Assembly: GCA_036495425.1 (NCBI GenBank)
Contig: DASXMW010000226.1
Coordinates: forward strand, 1-64,000
Origin: Bog-532 sp036495425
GTDB taxonomy: Bacteria; Actinomycetota; Actinomycetes; Streptosporangiales; Streptosporangiaceae
DNA: 64,000 nucleotides
Direction of reading: 5' to 3'
The position numbers were made by a program, and so were the translations under genes. Position 1 is the first letter of the stretch, and every line of letters starts with the position of its first letter. Of this stretch, positions 5,936 through 13,631 are shown piece after piece. The notes under the pieces were generated by a model that did no database searches, had not been told where the DNA came from, and saw only the letters and a list, made by a program, of their open reading frames with translations.

Positions 5936-8791
5936 TCAGGCCGGGAGGAGCTTCTTGAGGAACTGGCCGGTGTAGCTCTCACCCACCTCGGCCACCTGCT
6001 CGGGGGTGCCGGTGGCGATGATCGTGCCGCCGCCGGAGCCGCCCTCGGGGCCGAGGTCGATGATCCAGTCGGCGGTCTTGATCACGTCAAGGTTGTGCTC
6101 GATGACGATAACCGTGTTGCCGGTGTCGACCAGCCGCTGGAGCACGCCGAGCAGCTTGCGGATGTCCTCGAAATGAAGCCCGGTGGTCGGCTCGTCCAGC
6201 ACGTAGATGGTCCGGCCGGTCGCCCGTCGCTGCAGTTCGGTGGCCAGCTTGACCCGCTGGGCCTCGCCGCCGGACAGGGTCGGGGCGGGCTGGCCCAGCC
6301 GCACGTAGCCCAGGCCCACGTCGACCAGGGTCTTCAGGTGCCGGTAGATGGCGGGCACCGGCTCGAAGAACCCGGCCGCCTCCTCGATGGGCATGTCCAG
6401 GACCTCGGCGATGGTCTTGCCCTTGTAGTGCACCTGCAGGGTGTCGGTGTTGTAGCGGGCGCCGTGGCAGACCTCGCAGGGCACGTACACGTCGGGCAGG
6501 AACTGCATCTCGATCTTGATCGTGCCGTCGCCGGAGCAGGCCTCACAGCGGCCGCCCTTGACGTTGAACGAGAACCGGCCCGGCTGGTAACCGCGCACCT
6601 TGGCCTCGGTGGTCTGCGCGAACAGCTTCCGGACGTGGTCGAACACCCCGGTGTAGGTGGCCGGGTTGGAGCGCGGGGTCCGGCCGATCGGGCCCTGGTC
6701 GACGTGCACCACCTTGTCCAGCTGGTTCATGCCGGTGATCCGGGTGTGCTTCCCCGGGACCGTACGCGCGCCGTTCAGCTCCTTGGCCAGCGCGTTGTAG
6801 AGGATCTCGTTGACCAGGGTGGACTTGCCGGAGCCGGACACGCCGGTCACCGCGACCAGGCAGCCGAGCGGGAAGGCCACGCTGACGTCACGCAGGTTGT
6901 GCTCGACGGCGCCCTTGACCACGACCTCGCGGCTCCTGCTGGGCTTGCGCCGGGTCTCGGGCACCGGGATCGAGGCCCGCCCGGACAGGTAGGCGCCGGT
7001 CAGCGACCGCTCGTTGTCGATGAGCTCCTTGACCGGCCCGGACACCACGACCCAGCCGCCGTGCTCGCCGGCGCCGGGGCCGATGTCGACCACCCAGTCG
7101 GCGGACCGGATGGTTTCCTCGTCGTGCTCGACCACGATCAGCGTGTTGCCCAGGTCGCGCAGCCGCAGCAGCGTCTCCAGCAGCCGGGCGTTGTCCCGCT
7201 GGTGCAGGCCGATCGACGGCTCGTCCAGCACGTAGAGCACACCGACCAGGCCGGACCCGATCTGGGTGGCCAGCCGGATGCGCTGGGCCTCCCCGCCGGC
7301 CAGCGTGGCCGAGGCCCGGTCCAGGCTCAGGTAGTCCAGGCCCACGTCGAGCAGGAAGCCGAGCCGGGCGTTGACCTCCTTGAGGATCTGGGCCGCGATC
7401 TGCCGGTCCCGCTCGGACAGGTTCAGGTCCAGCATGAGTTTGGCCATCTCGCCGATGGGCAGCGCGCAGATGTCGGCGATGGTCCGGTCGTCGATGGTCA
7501 CGGCCAGCGCGATCGGCTTCAGCCGGCTTCCCCGGCAGCCCGGGCACGGCACCTCGCGCATGTAGCCGGCGAACTTCTCCCGGCTGGAGTCGCTCTCGGC
7601 CTCGGAGTGCCGCCGCTCGACGTAGGGGATGACCCCTTCGAACTGGGTGTAGTAGGAGCGCTCGCGGCCGTACCGGTTGCGGTAGCGGACGTGCACCTGC
7701 TGGTCGTAGCCGTTCAGCAGCGCGTCACGGGCCTTGGCCGGCAGCCGCTCCCACGGGGTGTCGAGCCGGAACCCCAGCGAGTCGCCCAGCGCCTCGACCA
7801 GCCGGGCGAAGTAGTCGCTGACGTGGCCGCCGCTCCACGGCGCGATGGCGCCCTCGTCCAGGCTCCTGGCCGGGTCGGGCACGATCAGCTCGGGGTCGAC
7901 CTCCATGCGGGTGCCCAGGCCGGTGCAGTCCGGGCAGGCACCCCACGGGGAGTTGAACGAGAACGACCGCGGCTCCAGCTCGTCGAACGACAGGTCGTCG
8001 TACAGGCAGGCCAGGTGCTCGGAGTACATACGCTCCCGGTGCGGGTCATCGTCCGGCAGGTCCACGAAGTCCAGCACGACCACGCCGCCGGACAGGCCCA
8101 GCGCGGTCTCGACCGAGTCGGTCAGCCGCCGCCGGGCGGTGTCCTTGACCGCGAGCCGGTCCACGATGACCTCGATGTCGTGTTTCTCGTACTTCTTCAG
8201 CGTCGGCAGGCTGCCCGCGGCGGCGTCGTCGAGGCGGACCATCTGGCCGTCGACCCGGGCCCGCGAGTACCCCTTGGTCTGCAGCTCGCGGAGCAGGTCG
8301 GCGTACTCGCCCTTGCGGCCGCGCACCACCGGGGCCAGCACCTGGAACCGGGTGCCGTCCTCCAGCTCGAGGACGCGGTCCACGATCTGCTGCGGGCTCT
8401 GCCGCGCGATCGGGCGCCCGCACAGCGGGCAGTGCGGCTTGCCGACCCGGGCGAACAGCAGCCGCATGTAGTCGTAGATCTCGGTGATCGTGCCGACCGT
8501 GGACCGCGGGTTGCGGCTGGCCGCCTTCTGGTCGATCGACACGGCCGGCGACAGCCCGTCGATGAAGTCGACGTCGGGCTTGTCCATCTGGCCCAGAAAC
8601 TGGCGCGCGTAGGCCGACAGCGACTCCACGTAGCGGCGCTGGCCCTCGGCGAAGATCGTGTCAAAGGCCAGGCTGGACTTTCCTGAACCGGACAGCCCGG
8701 TGAACACGATCAGGGAATCTCGAGGCAGGTCGATCGAGACGTCCTTGAGATTGTGCTCGCGTGCGCCGCGAACGAGAAGTCGGTCAGCCAC
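5936..8791 (-). CDS. uvrA: Excinuclease ABC subunit A
   Basis: UvrA is the damage-recognising ATPase of nucleotide excision repair and acts with UvrB and UvrC. Two ABC modules are complete: the first has Walker A GLSGSGKSS and signature LAGGEAQRIRLA, the second has GVSGSGKST and LSGGEAQRVKLA. Zinc-finger cysteines occur in CPLCGRP, CPDCTG and the CEAC/CEVC pairs. I place the start at the GTG at 8789-8791 (VADRLLVRGAREHNLK), which gives 951 residues, the usual length. The frame is open further upstream, but that extension is not family-like and would overlap the promoter. A damage-type promoter lies at 8887-8909. The alpha/beta hydrolase gene follows after 5 bases. MBL-fold neighbours of uvrA, as at 9843, are common in actinobacteria. 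Confidence 0.97.
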   Translation of the reverse strand: MADRLLVRGAREHNLKDVSIDLPRDSLIVFTGLSGSGKSSLAFDTIFAEGQRRYVESLSAYARQFLGQMDKPDVDFIDGLSPAVSIDQKAASRNPRSTVGTITEIYDYMRLLFARVGKPHCPLCGRPIARQSPQQIVDRVLELEDGTRFQVLAPVVRGRKGEYADLLRELQTKGYSRARVDGQMVRLDDAAAGSLPTLKKYEKHDIEVIVDRLAVKDTARRRLTDSVETALGLSGGVVVLDFVDLPDDDPHRERMYSEHLACLYDDLSFDELEPRSFSFNSPWGACPDCTGLGTRMEVDPELIVPDPARSLDEGAIAPWSGGHVSDYFARLVEALGDSLGFRLDTPWERLPAKARDALLNGYDQQVHVRYRNRYGRERSYYTQFEGVIPYVERRHSEAESDSSREKFAGYMREVPCPGCRGSRLKPIALAVTIDDRTIADICALPIGEMAKLMLDLNLSERDRQIAAQILKEVNARLGFLLDVGLDYLSLDRASATLAGGEAQRIRLATQIGSGLVGVLYVLDEPSIGLHQRDNARLLETLLRLRDLGNTLIVVEHDEETIRSADWVVDIGPGAGEHGGWVVVSGPVKELIDNERSLTGAYLSGRASIPVPETRRKPSRSREVVVKGAVEHNLRDVSVAFPLGCLVAVTGVSGSGKSTLVNEILYNALAKELNGARTVPGKHTRITGMNQLDKVVHVDQGPIGRTPRSNPATYTGVFDHVRKLFAQTTEAKVRGYQPGRFSFNVKGGRCEACSGDGTIKIEMQFLPDVYVPCEVCHGARYNTDTLQVHYKGKTIAEVLDMPIEEAAGFFEPVPAIYRHLKTLVDVGLGYVRLGQPAPTLSGGEAQRVKLATELQRRATGRTIYVLDEPTTGLHFEDIRKLLGVLQRLVDTGNTVIVIEHNLDVIKTADWIIDLGPEGGSGGGTIIATGTPEQVAEVGESYTGQFLKKLLPA

Positions 8792-9356
8792 TTGGGGTCT
8801 CTGCTCTCTCTGGGCTCTCTCAGGCTCAACAAACTCAACCGTGCCGCGTTGACGCAGGTTGCGGGGGTAGGCACAAGGCCACTTCAACTGTAGCCAGGGG
8901 GTCTGACAAAACCGGGTCGCTTCCGGATGGCGACCGTCCCCGCTGCCCGCCCCGTGGCCCCGTGGCCCGTCCGGCGGTGTCAACGCTGACGGCGGGTGCC
9001 GTCTTCCCCGGCCGGACCCGGGTCCGGCCGCCGATCATCCGGTGATGACCGCGACCACCGTGCTGCCGGCCGCGAACGCCAACCCGAACTCGGCGCTGAT
9101 CAGATCGTCGCGTTTCAGGATCAGATGGAAGGTAGCGGCACCGGGTCCCGGGCCGGTGATCGGCTGGATCGGCGATGGCAGCCGCGCAACCCCGGGCAGG
9201 GAACTGGGGCTGAGCCCGCGCGCGGCCGAGCGCAACCACCTGCCCCTGGCCTGGCCCGGCGGCGCCGGCAGAGGCCTGACGCTTTTCGCCAATCGCGCGG
9301 CTGGCCGCGGCTCTAGGCTCGGGCTCACCATCCACTGGTTGACCGAGGAGAGCCCG
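8792..9356. other. Divergent region between uvrA and the VOC gene
   Basis: This 565-bp stretch contains the uvrA promoter at 8887-8909 and the untranslated leader of uvrA (about 90 bases). The rest, 8910-9356, has open frames on both strands, but none has a good start or recognisable product. The ribosome-binding site of the VOC gene (GAGGAGAG) is at its right end. Confidence 0.5.
8887..8909 (-). promoter_or_regulatory. RecA-independent DNA-damage promoter (PafBC / RecA-NDp type) of uvrA
   Basis: Read on the minus strand, TTGTCAGAC (8909-8901) is followed by exactly 8 bases and then TACAGT (8892-8887). The mycobacterial RecA-NDp motif is tTGTCRgtg-N8-TAnnnT, which is used by PafBC. The core TTGTCR, the N8 spacer and TANNNT all fit; the bases GTG after the core are changed to GAC. 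The site lies about 95-120 bases upstream of the chosen uvrA start. A matching element precedes egtA at 23492-23514. Confidence 0.75.
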
Positions 9357-9728
9357 ATGCCACCCACCAGCCGCCACGGCAAAGTGTGCTACCTGCAGAT
9401 CCCCGCCGACGACGCCGACGCCTCGGCCCGGTTCTACACCGAGGTGTTCGGCTGGTCCCTGCGGCGGCACGGGGATGGCACCCAGGCCTTCGACGACACC
9501 ATCGGCGAGGTGAGCGGGATGTTCGTCCCCGGCCGCAAGCCGTGGGCCGGCCAGCCCGGCCTGATCGTCGACATCATGGTCGACGACGCCGAGCAGGCCG
9601 TGGCCGCGATCGTGGCCCACGGGGGCGAGATCGTCCAGCCGATCGGCGGTGACGCCCCGGAGATCACGGCCCGGTTCCGGGATCCGGCCGGCAACATCCT
9701 GGGCATCTACCAAGAACCCCCGCAGTAA
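9357..9728 (+). CDS. VOC-superfamily (glyoxalase-like) protein
   Basis: A 123-residue single-domain member of the vicinal-oxygen-chelate superfamily. KVCYLQIPADDADASARFY and FYTEVFGWSL form the first beta-alpha-beta unit, and GGEIVQPIGG with ARFRDPAGNILGIYQ form the second, ending in the usual Gly-Asn-x-x-Gly. The metal ligands are not obvious, so activity is unknown. The start is the ATG at 9357, with GAGGAGAG 6 bases upstream. The frame is open for 105 codons before it, but that part does not resemble protein. Confidence 0.85.
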   Translation: MPPTSRHGKVCYLQIPADDADASARFYTEVFGWSLRRHGDGTQAFDDTIGEVSGMFVPGRKPWAGQPGLIVDIMVDDAEQAVAAIVAHGGEIVQPIGGDAPEITARFRDPAGNILGIYQEPPQ

Positions 9729-9842
9729 CCTCCGCTGCTCTCCGTGTGGCCCCAGCGGGCCGGCGGGCGATTGTAATCAATTGGATGCAATGGGTGTTCG
9801 TGAGGGCAAGCGGGTCCGGGCCTCGCTGCGTACGATTGGCGC

Positions 9843-10505
9843 GTGACGTACACCGGGAATGTGAAGGTCGGCGGGCCGTCCGACACGCGTGAGCTCGACG
9901 GCCTGACCGTCACCAAGCTGGCCGTCGGCCCGATGGACAACAACGCCTACCTGCTGCGCGATACGAGCACGGGCCAGGGCCTGCTCATCGACGCCGCCAA
10001 CGAACCCGACCGCATCATCGCGATGGTCGGCGACACCCCCATCACCTGGCTGGTGACCACCCACCGGCACTGGGACCACTGGCAGGCGCTGCAGGACGTG
10101 CACGCCGCCGTCGGCGGGGTCGTCGTGGCCCAGACCGAGGACGCGCCCGAGCTGCCCATCGCCGTCGACGACGACCTGTCCGACGGCGACATCCTGCGGT
10201 TCGGCGACGCCGCGGTGTCCGTGATCCACCTGCGCGGGCACACCCCCGGCAGCGTGGCCATCCGCTACGACGCCGAGGGCCGGCTGGCCGACACGCCGCA
10301 CCTGTTCACCGGGGACTCGCTGTTCCCGGGCGGGCCGGGCAAGACCGGCAGCCCGGCCGAGTTCACCTCGCTGATGAACGACCTCGAGGAGCGGGTGTTC
10401 GGCCGCCTGCCCGACGCCACCTGGGTCTATCCCGGGCACGGCGCCGACACCACCCTGGGTGCGGAGCGTCCGCACCTAAGCGAGTGGCGGGCCCGGGGCT
10501 GGTAA
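9843..10505 (+). CDS. Metallo-beta-lactamase-fold hydrolase (glyoxalase II-like)
   Basis: The 220-residue protein shows the dinuclear zinc signature THRHWDHWQ (HxHxDH), a third-site histidine in LRGHTPGS, the bridging aspartate in FTGDSLFPGGPGK, and a final histidine in YPGHGADT. This is the layout of hydroxyacylglutathione-hydrolase-like enzymes, which in actinomycetes probably act on mycothiol or other thioesters. The start is a GTG. MBL-fold genes next to uvrA are common in actinobacteria, but the link to repair is not established. Its last 30 bases overlap the convergent GNAT gene. Confidence 0.88.
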   Translation: MTYTGNVKVGGPSDTRELDGLTVTKLAVGPMDNNAYLLRDTSTGQGLLIDAANEPDRIIAMVGDTPITWLVTTHRHWDHWQALQDVHAAVGGVVVAQTEDAPELPIAVDDDLSDGDILRFGDAAVSVIHLRGHTPGSVAIRYDAEGRLADTPHLFTGDSLFPGGPGKTGSPAEFTSLMNDLEERVFGRLPDATWVYPGHGADTTLGAERPHLSEWRARGW

Positions 10506-11123
10506 CAGGTCCCGGGCGTAGCGGACCTCGGGCGCGCCCGCGAAGCTGGGGTGCTCGCCGCCGCGGCGCCGGAACCCGGCCCGCTCGTAGAACCGCCGGG
10601 CCCGGTGGTTGTCGCGGAGCACCCACAAGATCATGCGCGGGTAGGCCTCGGCCCGGACCGCGGCCAGCACCTGGTCCATCAGGGCCCGGCCGGTCCCGGT
10701 CGACCACTGGTCGGGCGCCACGTACAGCGCGTACAGCTCGGCCACCAGCGGCCGCGAGCCGGGACCGCCGCCGGCGCGAGCCTGCCTGGGCCGTCCATCC
10801 ACCCCGCGTTCGATCCCATAGGACGCGTAACCGGTGATGGCGGCGGCCGGGCGGGCGGCGGGATGCGGAGCGGGAGAGGGCTGGTCTTCGGCCACCAGCA
10901 CGTGGGACCAGGGCCGCTCGGCGAACCGGGCCCGCTCGCGAGCCGGGTCGGTGCGGGCGATGACGCTCTCGATGATCTCGGGGGCCAGGATGCCGCCGTA
11001 GGCCGCGGGCCAGGAGGCTCGCCGGACCGCGACGATGCCCTCGGCGTCGTCGGCCGTGGCCGGCCGGATCAGCACCACGGCGCCAGCGTACGGGTGCTGC
11101 TCCGTGGGGGCAAAGGTAACCAT
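10476..11123 (-). CDS. GNAT family N-acetyltransferase
   Basis: The 215-residue protein begins its GNAT domain at VLIRPATADDAEGIVAVRRASW. Motif A, which binds acetyl-CoA, is seen in ELYALYVAPDQWSTGTGRALMD (Q/R-x-x-G-x-G/A form, here STGTGRAL), and motif B in LWVLRDNHRARRFYERAGF. The late PEVRYARDL is a typical end strand. A Pro/Ala/Gly-rich stretch at about residues 80-120 enlarges the loop before motif A. The substrate cannot be predicted. The gene converges on the MBL gene with a 30-bp overlap. Confidence 0.88.
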   Translation of the reverse strand: MVTFAPTEQHPYAGAVVLIRPATADDAEGIVAVRRASWPAAYGGILAPEIIESVIARTDPARERARFAERPWSHVLVAEDQPSPAPHPAARPAAAITGYASYGIERGVDGRPRQARAGGGPGSRPLVAELYALYVAPDQWSTGTGRALMDQVLAAVRAEAYPRMILWVLRDNHRARRFYERAGFRRRGGEHPSFAGAPEVRYARDLLPAPGPPLA

Positions 11124-11278
11124 GCTCCCCCTCTTAGGGACCCTGGGATGTCTTTGCGCCCCGTGCGGCCCGGGGCCGGCCGGGGACCCGGGGGCCGGGG
11201 CCGCGGGGGCGGGCGGCGCGGGGCGGGGGTTGGGTGCGGGGCGGCACCCGGAGGTTCCAAGGGCCGGGTGCCACCCCG

Positions 11279-11299
11279 CCGTACCGTGTCGGGGTACGG
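11279..11299 (-). terminator. Stem-loop after the GH16 gene
   Basis: CCGTACC (11279-11285) pairs with GGTACGG (11293-11299) over a 7-base loop, directly past the GH16 stop on the minus strand. There is no T-run, so it may be a transcript-stabilising hairpin rather than a true terminator. Confidence 0.35.
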
Positions 11300-11301
11300 G
11301 C

Positions 11302-12411
11302 TTAACTGCTGGTCTGGTACACGGCCACGTAGCCGACGCTCATGGCGGCGCCGGAGCTGGTCGAGCCGTCCGGTGAGGTGCAGCCGCAGACCCCGTTGGG
11401 GAAGCCGCCGCCCATGGCCAGGTCCAGGATCAGGAAGAAGCCGTGATCGACGGCCGCCTGCCAGGTGGACGCTCCCACCTGGCTTTCGGTCACCGTGTAG
11501 TAGGCGTTGCCGTTGAGCAGGAAGGTGATCGACTCGTTGCTGGTGTCGGTGCGGTTGATGATGGCCGAGTACGTGTTGTAGCCGGTCTGGCAGCCCGAGC
11601 ACGCGGTCGCGCCGCTGCCCAGGCCGTTGGTCTCGTTACAGGGGCCACCGGGGTCGGTGCCGCAGTGGAAGGTCCCGTACAGATCGGACTGAGCGTTGAC
11701 GTCTTCCATGATGTCGATCTCGCCGGTGGACGGCCAGCTGGCGCAGTCCATGGTGCCGGACGTGCCCGCGCCGCTGGACCGGAAGCCGTCGCCCAGCATC
11801 CAGAACGCGGGCCAGTAGCCCAGGCCGCTGGCCGGGTTGGGCTGCTCGATCGAGGCCGAGACCTCCAGCTCACCGCCGGCCGGGGCCTCGAAGTCGCCGG
11901 CGGTGGTCTCGATCCGCCCCGACGTCCACGAGCCGCCCGAGTTGACCGGCGTGATGTTCAGGTGGCCGTTGCCGTCCTCGGCGACGTTGGCGGTGGAACT
12001 GGTGTTGCTCTCCACCTCGCCGGTGCCGTAGCTGGCGGTGCAGCCGGTGCCGTTGTACTGGGTGCCGGTGTCGTAGGTCCAGTTCGAGTCGACCGCAGAT
12101 CCGGCCGCCCCGGAGAAGTCGTCGCCGAACACCGTGGTCCAGCCGGACGGCGGCGCGGGCACGGTGGTGGCGCTGGCCGGGGCGGCCACGCCCGCGACGA
12201 CCCCGGCCACCAGCAGCAACGGGGTCACGGCGGCGGCGCAGATCCGCCAGCGGGCCCGTGGGCCGGGGGCGCCGCGCAAGCGGGAGGGCGCGGCGGCCCC
12301 GGGCGGGCCTTCCGGCCGCGAGCCCGCGGGCGCCCGGGCGGGCGGCTCGGCGGGCGCCCCGGCGGGCGGGCGGCCGGTAAGTCCTTTGGCCGTGCGGAGG
12401 TGATATCGCAT
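11302..12411 (-). CDS. Secreted GH16 glycosidase (beta-glucanase type)
   Basis: This 369-residue enzyme has the GH16 catalytic signature GEIDIMEDV (E-x-D-x-x-E), with the first glutamate as nucleophile and the last as acid/base. Flanking blocks GLGYWPAFWMLG and the late LILDLAMGGGFPN are typical of bacterial laminarinases and lichenases. The N terminus has a long Arg/Pro-rich region (about 57 residues) before the hydrophobic export core WRICAAAVTPLLLVAGVVAG and ASATTV cleavage region, so the true start could be further downstream. The gene follows a LacI regulator (gap 60 bp), on the same strand, and lies near a GH1 beta-glucosidase. The set suggests breakdown of mixed-linkage or beta-1,3-glucan outside the cell and hydrolysis of the products inside. 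Confidence 0.9.
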   Translation of the reverse strand: MRYHLRTAKGLTGRPPAGAPAEPPARAPAGSRPEGPPGAAAPSRLRGAPGPRARWRICAAAVTPLLLVAGVVAGVAAPASATTVPAPPSGWTTVFGDDFSGAAGSAVDSNWTYDTGTQYNGTGCTASYGTGEVESNTSSTANVAEDGNGHLNITPVNSGGSWTSGRIETTAGDFEAPAGGELEVSASIEQPNPASGLGYWPAFWMLGDGFRSSGAGTSGTMDCASWPSTGEIDIMEDVNAQSDLYGTFHCGTDPGGPCNETNGLGSGATACSGCQTGYNTYSAIINRTDTSNESITFLLNGNAYYTVTESQVGASTWQAAVDHGFFLILDLAMGGGFPNGVCGCTSPDGSTSSGAAMSVGYVAVYQTSS

Positions 12412-12471
12412 ACGAGGGTCCCTTCGTGGGGTTCGGCTCGGCGTTTCCCCGCTCGGTTCTGGGTCCTGGTG

Positions 12472-13506
12472 CTACTCCTTCGGTTCGGCCGGGCAGCCGC
12501 AGCTGCGCCGGATGACGAGTTCGGTCGGGAGGGTCTCGGCGCGGGCGGGCTCGGTGCTGCCCTCGATGCGCTCCAGCAGCCGGGCGGCGGCGCGGACGCC
12601 CAGGTCGCGGACGGGCTGCCCGACCGTGGTCAGGGCCGGTTCCACCACCCGGCCCGGGAAGATGTTGTCGAAGCCGGTCACCGCCACGTCCCCGGGCACG
12701 TCGATGCCGGACCGCTGCAGCTCGCGCATGACGCCGATCGCCATCTGGTCGTTGGCGCAGGCCACGGCCTCGGGGATGGCTTCGCGGCCGAGCAGGACCC
12801 GGGCCGCGGTGCGCCCGCTGGCCTCGGAGAAGTCACCGCCGGGCACCACGTCGACGGTGCCGCCGGACACGGTGCGGGCGGCCGAGGAGAACGCGGACAG
12901 GCGTTCCACCGCGTCGGGGGCGTCGCGCGGGCCGCCGACGAAACCGAGCCGACGGTAGCCGTGGTGGCCGGTCAGGTGGTTGGTCAGTTCCCGCATGCCC
13001 GCCGGGTTGTCGACCCGGACCACGTCCAGGCCCGCCCCGGCCGCCGAGGCGGCGATGGCCACCACCGGCAGCCGCCGGGCCAGCGCCCGCAACTGGGCCG
13101 GGGCCAGCACGTCCTCCACCACCAGCAGGCCGTCGACCTTGCCGGACAGGGCCCGGATCCGGTTGTGGAACGGCTCCCCGCTGGGGCCGAACGACAGCAG
13201 CAGCGAGGTGTCGGTACCGCGCAGCACCGCCTCCACCGCGTGCACGACCACGTCCACGAACAGCAGGCCGTCCCGCTCGATGTCGGTCTCGTCGACGCCG
13301 CGCTCCAGGCCGACCAGGCCGATGATCTCCTTGCGGCGGCGGGACAGCCCCTGGGCCGAGGCGTCGGGGACGAAGCCGACCTCCTCGATCACCGCCAGCA
13401 CGCGATCCCTGGTCACCGGGCGTACGAGGTCCGAACCGCGCATCACCCGCGACACCGTGGCCGTCGAGACGCCGGCCAGCCGGGCCACGTCGTACACGGT
13501 GGGCAT
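12472..13506 (-). CDS. LacI-family repressor, probable beta-glucoside regulator
   Basis: The 344-residue protein starts with the LacI helix-turn-helix, MPTVYDVARLAGVSTATVSR, followed by the hinge and a sugar-binding periplasmic-protein-like domain (GLVGLERG to the C-terminal LPTELVIRRSCGC). I start it at the ATG at 13504-13506, since the open frame upstream is not family-like. A short Cys-containing end (SCGCPAEPKE) is common in actinobacterial LacI proteins. The gene diverges from the GH1 gene, and two matching operators occupy the intergenic DNA, so it most likely represses both itself (with GH16 downstream) and the beta-glucosidase, with a beta-glucoside as inducer. The inducer is inferred. 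Confidence 0.9.
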   Translation of the reverse strand: MPTVYDVARLAGVSTATVSRVMRGSDLVRPVTRDRVLAVIEEVGFVPDASAQGLSRRRKEIIGLVGLERGVDETDIERDGLLFVDVVVHAVEAVLRGTDTSLLLSFGPSGEPFHNRIRALSGKVDGLLVVEDVLAPAQLRALARRLPVVAIAASAAGAGLDVVRVDNPAGMRELTNHLTGHHGYRRLGFVGGPRDAPDAVERLSAFSSAARTVSGGTVDVVPGGDFSEASGRTAARVLLGREAIPEAVACANDQMAIGVMRELQRSGIDVPGDVAVTGFDNIFPGRVVEPALTTVGQPVRDLGVRAAARLLERIEGSTEPARAETLPTELVIRRSCGCPAEPKE

Positions 13507-13522
13507 GTAGGGTTTCCTCGGT

Positions 13523-13580
13523 TGTAAGCGGTTACATCCGTGTTGAACTGTGATGCTAGAAGGGCATGTAAGCGGTGTCA
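13523..13580. promoter_or_regulatory. Pair of LacI-type operators in the lacI/GH1 divergent promoter
   Basis: TGTAAGCGGTTACA (13523-13536) is a palindromic operator. TGTAAGCGGTGTCA (13567-13580) is a second, slightly degenerate copy. Their starts are 44 bp apart, about four helical turns, which would suit DNA looping by a LacI dimer pair. They lie upstream of both the regulator and the GH1 gene. Confidence 0.75.
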
Positions 13581-13631
13581 ATCCCGCACAGTGTCAATCA
13601 ATTGGGAAACACGACCCGACAAGGAGATCAG

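Noticed and set aside
6095..8686. Very long plus-strand open frame (863 codons) opposite uvrA
   Set aside because: It is an antisense shadow caused by high GC and the codon pattern of uvrA; it has no start signal or family, and its composition is mirror-like.
9035..9331. Minus-strand frame of about 98 codons between uvrA and the VOC gene, with a protein-like end (ATFHLILKRDDLISAEFG)
   Set aside because: Its start lies in the promoter side of the VOC gene, without a ribosome-binding site, and the plus strand is open over the same stretch. It may be worth a homology search, but evidence is too thin to list.
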